Part shown: positions 4,197 through 7,073 of the stretch, piece after piece
How the letters are laid out: every line of letters begins with the position of its first letter
Numbering within the stretch: position 1 is the first letter of the stretch
From: Acidobacteriota bacterium
GTDB taxonomy: Bacteria > Acidobacteriota > Terriglobia > Terriglobales > Acidobacteriaceae
Assembly (NCBI GenBank): GCA_021811745.1
Contig: JAJZNH010000629.1
Coordinates: forward strand, 1-7,073
Direction of reading: 5' to 3'
Length of the DNA stretch: 7,073 nt
The notes under the pieces: model-generated
What the model saw: the letters and a program-made list of their open reading frames with translations, nothing else
Databases searched by the model: none
What the model was told of the DNA's origin: nothing
Translations under genes and position numbers: made by a program

Positions 4197-7043
4197 ATGA
4201 CGAAGCGAACGATTCTCAGCACAATTTGGGGTGTATTTCTTCTCTGCGCCGCACTGCCGGCGGGAGCGCAGACGGCGGCAGGCAGAATCCAGGGGACCGT
4301 AACGGATCCAACGGGGGCAGTGATTCCATCGTCCACCGTTACCGTAACGAATTCGACCGGCGTCTCGCAGTCCACGACCAGCAGCGGCACCGGCGCTTAC
4401 GAGTTCCAGGGGCTGGCGCCGGGCCGCTATTCGGTCTCGGCCGCGGCCGAAGGGTTTGCTTCCTACACGGTGGAGAATCTTCTCATCGTTGGCGATAAGA
4501 CGATCATTCAAAACATCGAGATGCAACTGCCGGTGGAACAGCAGCAGGTGACGGTGAGCGATCAGGGCTTGAGCGTGGATACCAGCCCCGAGAACAACGC
4601 CGGGGCCATCGTCATCAAGGGCAAGGATCTGGATGCGCTCTCCGACGATCCAGACGAACTGCAGAGCGAGCTGACCGCGCTGGCCGGTCCGGCCGCGGGA
4701 CCAAACGGCGGGCAGATATATATTGACGGGTTTACCGGCGGGCAGCTCCCTCCCAAGTCTTCCATCCGCGAGATCCGCATCAATCAAAATCCCTTCTCCG
4801 CGCAATACGACAAGCTGGGCTACGGCCGGATTGAGATTCTCACCAAGCCGGGCACAAACACGCTGCACGGCATGATGATGATGAACGGCAATGATTCCAC
4901 GTTTAACTCGATTAACCCGTTCGTGAAAGAAGAGCCGCCCTACTACACGACCTTCTTTATGGGCAACGCGAGCGGCGCGCTGGGCAAGAAGGCGTCGTGG
5001 TTTGGCAGCGTCTTCCGCCGCGACAACCAGTCGAACTCGATTGTGAACGCGGAACGGCTCGATGCAAACGGCAATCCCTATAACTACTCCACTGCCGTCG
5101 CCAACCCGCAGACGCGGCTGGATGTAAGCCCGCGTTTCGACCTTCAACTGGGTGGCGGCAACACGCTTACCATCCGCTATATGTTTGACCAGCAGACGGC
5201 GACCAATAGTGGCGTTTCACAATTTTCCCTGGAGAGCCAGGCCTACAACGTTTCGAACCACGAGAACACATTGCAATTGAGCGATACGCAGGTTCTGAGC
5301 GCCAGCGTGGTGAATGAAACCCGCTTCCAGTACATGGGCGATCGCACCAGCCAGGCGGCGCAAAACAGCGGCCCTACGATCATGGTGCAGGGCGCCTTCA
5401 CGGGCGGCGCCAACAGCATGGGGGTGCTCCGCGACAACCAGGACCACTTCGAATTGCAGAACAACACGATCATGAGCAAGGGAGCGCACTCGATCAACTT
5501 TGGACTGCGGCTGCGCTATGAGCGCGACTCGAACTACTCCACCTCCGGGTTCAACGGCACGTATATCTATCCCTCGCTCAATGCTTACAAGGCGCAAACG
5601 CCGACCGAGTACGATGTGACCGCCGGAAACTCCCTGATCAAAGTGAATTACTTCGATGCCGGCGTTTATTTTCAGGATGACTACAAGGTGCGTCCCAACC
5701 TGACCATCAGTTACGGCCTGCGCTACGAGACGCAGAACGTCATTGGAGACCATAGTGACTGGGCTCCGCGATTCGCGTTTGCCTGGGCGCCCGGCGCGCA
5801 TGGAAGCACGCCGGCCAGGACGGTCTTCCGCGGCGGCTACGGATGGTTTTACGACCGCTTCGGTGAAGGCAGCATCATGCAGGCAATGCGGAACAACGGC
5901 GTGAATCAGCAGCAGTACATCATCAAGAATCCAGGCTTCTACCAGAATGCGCCACCGCCGTCGCAACTGGCATCCAGTAATGTTGCGGCGCCGACGATCT
6001 ACCAGATTGCGCCGAACATCAGAGCTTCAGTCAATATGCAGGCGGCGGGCGGAATCGAACACCTGTTCGGCAAAGTGGCCACGGTGTCGCTCACCTACAT
6101 CAACTCGCGCGGCGTTCACGAGTTTTACACCGATAACATCAATGCATTTTTACCGGGAACATATGATGCGGCCACAGGCACGGGCTCGCGGCCGAACAAC
6201 AAAAGCGGGAACATCTACCAGTTCCAGTCCGGCGGCGTTTACAACCAGAATCAACTGATGCTCAACTACAACGTGCGCACCAGCCGGCTTTCGCTCTTTG
6301 GCTTCTACATGTTGAACTTTGCCAATGCGGATACGTCGGGTGTGGGATACTTCCCGTCGAACCAGTTCGACCCGCGCGCAGATTACGGCCGCGCTAACTT
6401 CGACGTGCGCAATCGCTTCCTGTTGGGCGGCAACTTCCAGGCTCCGTTTGGGGTGTCGTTCAGTCCGATGCTGGTGGCCAACTCCGGGCAGCCCTACAAC
6501 ATCACCATTGGGCAGGACCTGAATGGCGACAACCAGTACAATGACCGGCCGACCTACGCCACGGCCGCCAGCACGGACGTTGTCCAGACCCCATACGGCA
6601 ACCTCGACATGAATCCGGCATGGAACCAGGCGCGGATTCCGTATAACCTCGGGACCGGACCGGGGCAGTTCAGCATGAACCTGAGAGTCAGCAAGGCGTT
6701 TGGCATCGGGCCGAAAGTGGCGACGGGATTTGCTCCCTCTGCCGGCGGACCCGGAGGGCCCGGCGGTCACGGTGGCCACGGCGGCAGGTTTGGCGGCGGA
6801 CTCGGGCCGGGAGGCTTGAGCGGACCGGGCGGACCGCAGCGGATGGCGCAGACGAGCACCCGGCGTTACTCGCTCAACTTCACGGCGATGGCAAGGAACG
6901 TCTTCAATAACGTGAATCTGGCGGCGCCGGTGGGCGTTATGACGTCGCAACTTTTCGGTAAGTCGAATGCTCTGGCTGGAGGGTTTTTCTCTTCCCCGGC
7001 TTCCAATCGCAGCATCGACTTGCAGATGTCGTTCAGCTTCTAG
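4197..7043 (+). CDS. TonB-dependent-receptor-like (Oar-type) outer-membrane protein
   Basis: A 948-residue outer-membrane beta-barrel protein, probably importing or binding an unidentified large substrate with TonB energy. Residues 1-24 form a Sec signal peptide (basic MTKR, hydrophobic WGVFLLCAAL, cleavage after A-G-A before Gln25). Residues about 29-111 are a carboxypeptidase-regulatory-like beta-sandwich (GRIQGTVTDPTGAVIPS...GAYEFQGLAPGRYSVSAAAEGF). Residues about 117-223 are the plug, including QIYIDGFTGGQLPPKSSIRE and the plug-end motif YGRIEILTKPGTNTLHG. The rest is barrel, with strand signatures such as NLTISYGLRYE and RGGYGWFYDRF, and a final aromatic strand SIDLQMSFSF ending in Phe as outer-membrane barrels do. 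A Gly/His-rich segment lies near residues 849-881. No clear TonB box is seen, as is common for this subtype. Acidobacteriota carry many such receptors, often somewhat longer. The gene is divergent from the CpxRA-like operon and shares its upstream region, so control by that system is likely. The substrate is unknown. Confidence 0.9.
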   Translation: MTKRTILSTIWGVFLLCAALPAGAQTAAGRIQGTVTDPTGAVIPSSTVTVTNSTGVSQSTTSSGTGAYEFQGLAPGRYSVSAAAEGFASYTVENLLIVGDKTIIQNIEMQLPVEQQQVTVSDQGLSVDTSPENNAGAIVIKGKDLDALSDDPDELQSELTALAGPAAGPNGGQIYIDGFTGGQLPPKSSIREIRINQNPFSAQYDKLGYGRIEILTKPGTNTLHGMMMMNGNDSTFNSINPFVKEEPPYYTTFFMGNASGALGKKASWFGSVFRRDNQSNSIVNAERLDANGNPYNYSTAVANPQTRLDVSPRFDLQLGGGNTLTIRYMFDQQTATNSGVSQFSLESQAYNVSNHENTLQLSDTQVLSASVVNETRFQYMGDRTSQAAQNSGPTIMVQGAFTGGANSMGVLRDNQDHFELQNNTIMSKGAHSINFGLRLRYERDSNYSTSGFNGTYIYPSLNAYKAQTPTEYDVTAGNSLIKVNYFDAGVYFQDDYKVRPNLTISYGLRYETQNVIGDHSDWAPRFAFAWAPGAHGSTPARTVFRGGYGWFYDRFGEGSIMQAMRNNGVNQQQYIIKNPGFYQNAPPPSQLASSNVAAPTIYQIAPNIRASVNMQAAGGIEHLFGKVATVSLTYINSRGVHEFYTDNINAFLPGTYDAATGTGSRPNNKSGNIYQFQSGGVYNQNQLMLNYNVRTSRLSLFGFYMLNFANADTSGVGYFPSNQFDPRADYGRANFDVRNRFLLGGNFQAPFGVSFSPMLVANSGQPYNITIGQDLNGDNQYNDRPTYATAASTDVVQTPYGNLDMNPAWNQARIPYNLGTGPGQFSMNLRVSKAFGIGPKVATGFAPSAGGPGGPGGHGGHGGRFGGGLGPGGLSGPGGPQRMAQTSTRRYSLNFTAMARNVFNNVNLAAPVGVMTSQLFGKSNALAGGFFSSPASNRSIDLQMSFSF
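6741..6840 (+). repeat. Gly/Pro/His-rich low-complexity segment in the receptor
   Basis: About 33 codons encode mostly glycine with proline and two histidines (for example GGPGGPGGHGGHGG), built from degenerate GGN-CCN-GGN triplet repeats. It falls between two predicted late barrel strands (LRVSKAFGIG before, RRYSLNFTAMARNVFNN after), so it should form a flexible loop or turn. The G-G-H-G-G-H spacing could bind metal ions, but this is speculative. The repetitive GC-rich DNA could vary in length between strains. Confidence 0.65.
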
Positions 7044-7073
7044 GGGATCGACGTAAATCAGGCGAGTTCAACG

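Noticed and set aside
4872..4883. Four tandem ATG codons giving Met-Met-Met-Met in the receptor
   Set aside because: Four units are too few to suggest phase variation, and the tract is in frame so slippage would not switch the gene off.
4107..5147. 346-codon open frame on the - strand opposite the start of the receptor gene
   Set aside because: It overlaps a clearly real gene and the operator region, and its Arg/Val/His-rich translation has no recognisable domain. It is explained by GC-rich codon bias on the opposite strand. The same holds for the - strand frames at 5217-5966 and 6150-6950.

Overview
The window most likely comes from an Acidobacteriota chromosome, probably the class Terriglobia. 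This is inferred from the GC-rich sequence, the '[19 protein letters not shown]' style of DnaA, and above all an outer-membrane receptor with an N-terminal carboxypeptidase-regulatory-like domain, a type abundant in that phylum. No database search was possible, so the taxonomy is an inference.

Layout. (1) Positions 2-1093, + strand: the 3' part of dnaA, the replication initiator. The upstream end is cut off by the window edge. (2) A strong GC-rich hairpin at 1116-1141 lies between two convergent genes. (3) Positions 1159-1710, - strand: a KhpB/Jag-type RNA-binding protein (KH-like plus R3H), possibly made from a nearly leaderless mRNA. (4) Positions 3960-1828, - strand: a tightly spaced two-gene operon for a CpxR-like response regulator followed by a CpxA-like sensor kinase. 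(5) Positions 3961-4196: a divergent intergenic region holding a cluster of CpxR-box-like half-sites in exact 10-bp register, plus a perfect 10-bp inverted repeat just before the receptor's ribosome binding site. (6) Positions 4197-7043, + strand: a 948-residue TonB-dependent-receptor-like (Oar-type) outer-membrane protein with a signal peptide, carboxypeptidase-regulatory-like domain, plug, long beta-barrel and a Gly/His-rich segment near the C-terminus.

How the parts fit. dnaA and khpB are housekeeping genes. The likely functional unit is the right half: an envelope-sensing two-component system transcribed divergently from an outer-membrane transporter, with regulator-type binding sites between them. 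In enterobacteria the divergent neighbour of cpxRA is the small periplasmic protein gene cpxP. Here that position is taken by the receptor, which suggests a rewired Cpx-like circuit controlling, and perhaps sensing, an outer-membrane uptake protein. This link is inferred from the shared intergenic region and the half-site pattern; no ligand can be read from the sequence.

No rRNA, tRNA, CRISPR, insertion sequence or clear oriC was seen. The final 30 bases (7044-7073) are too short to interpret.
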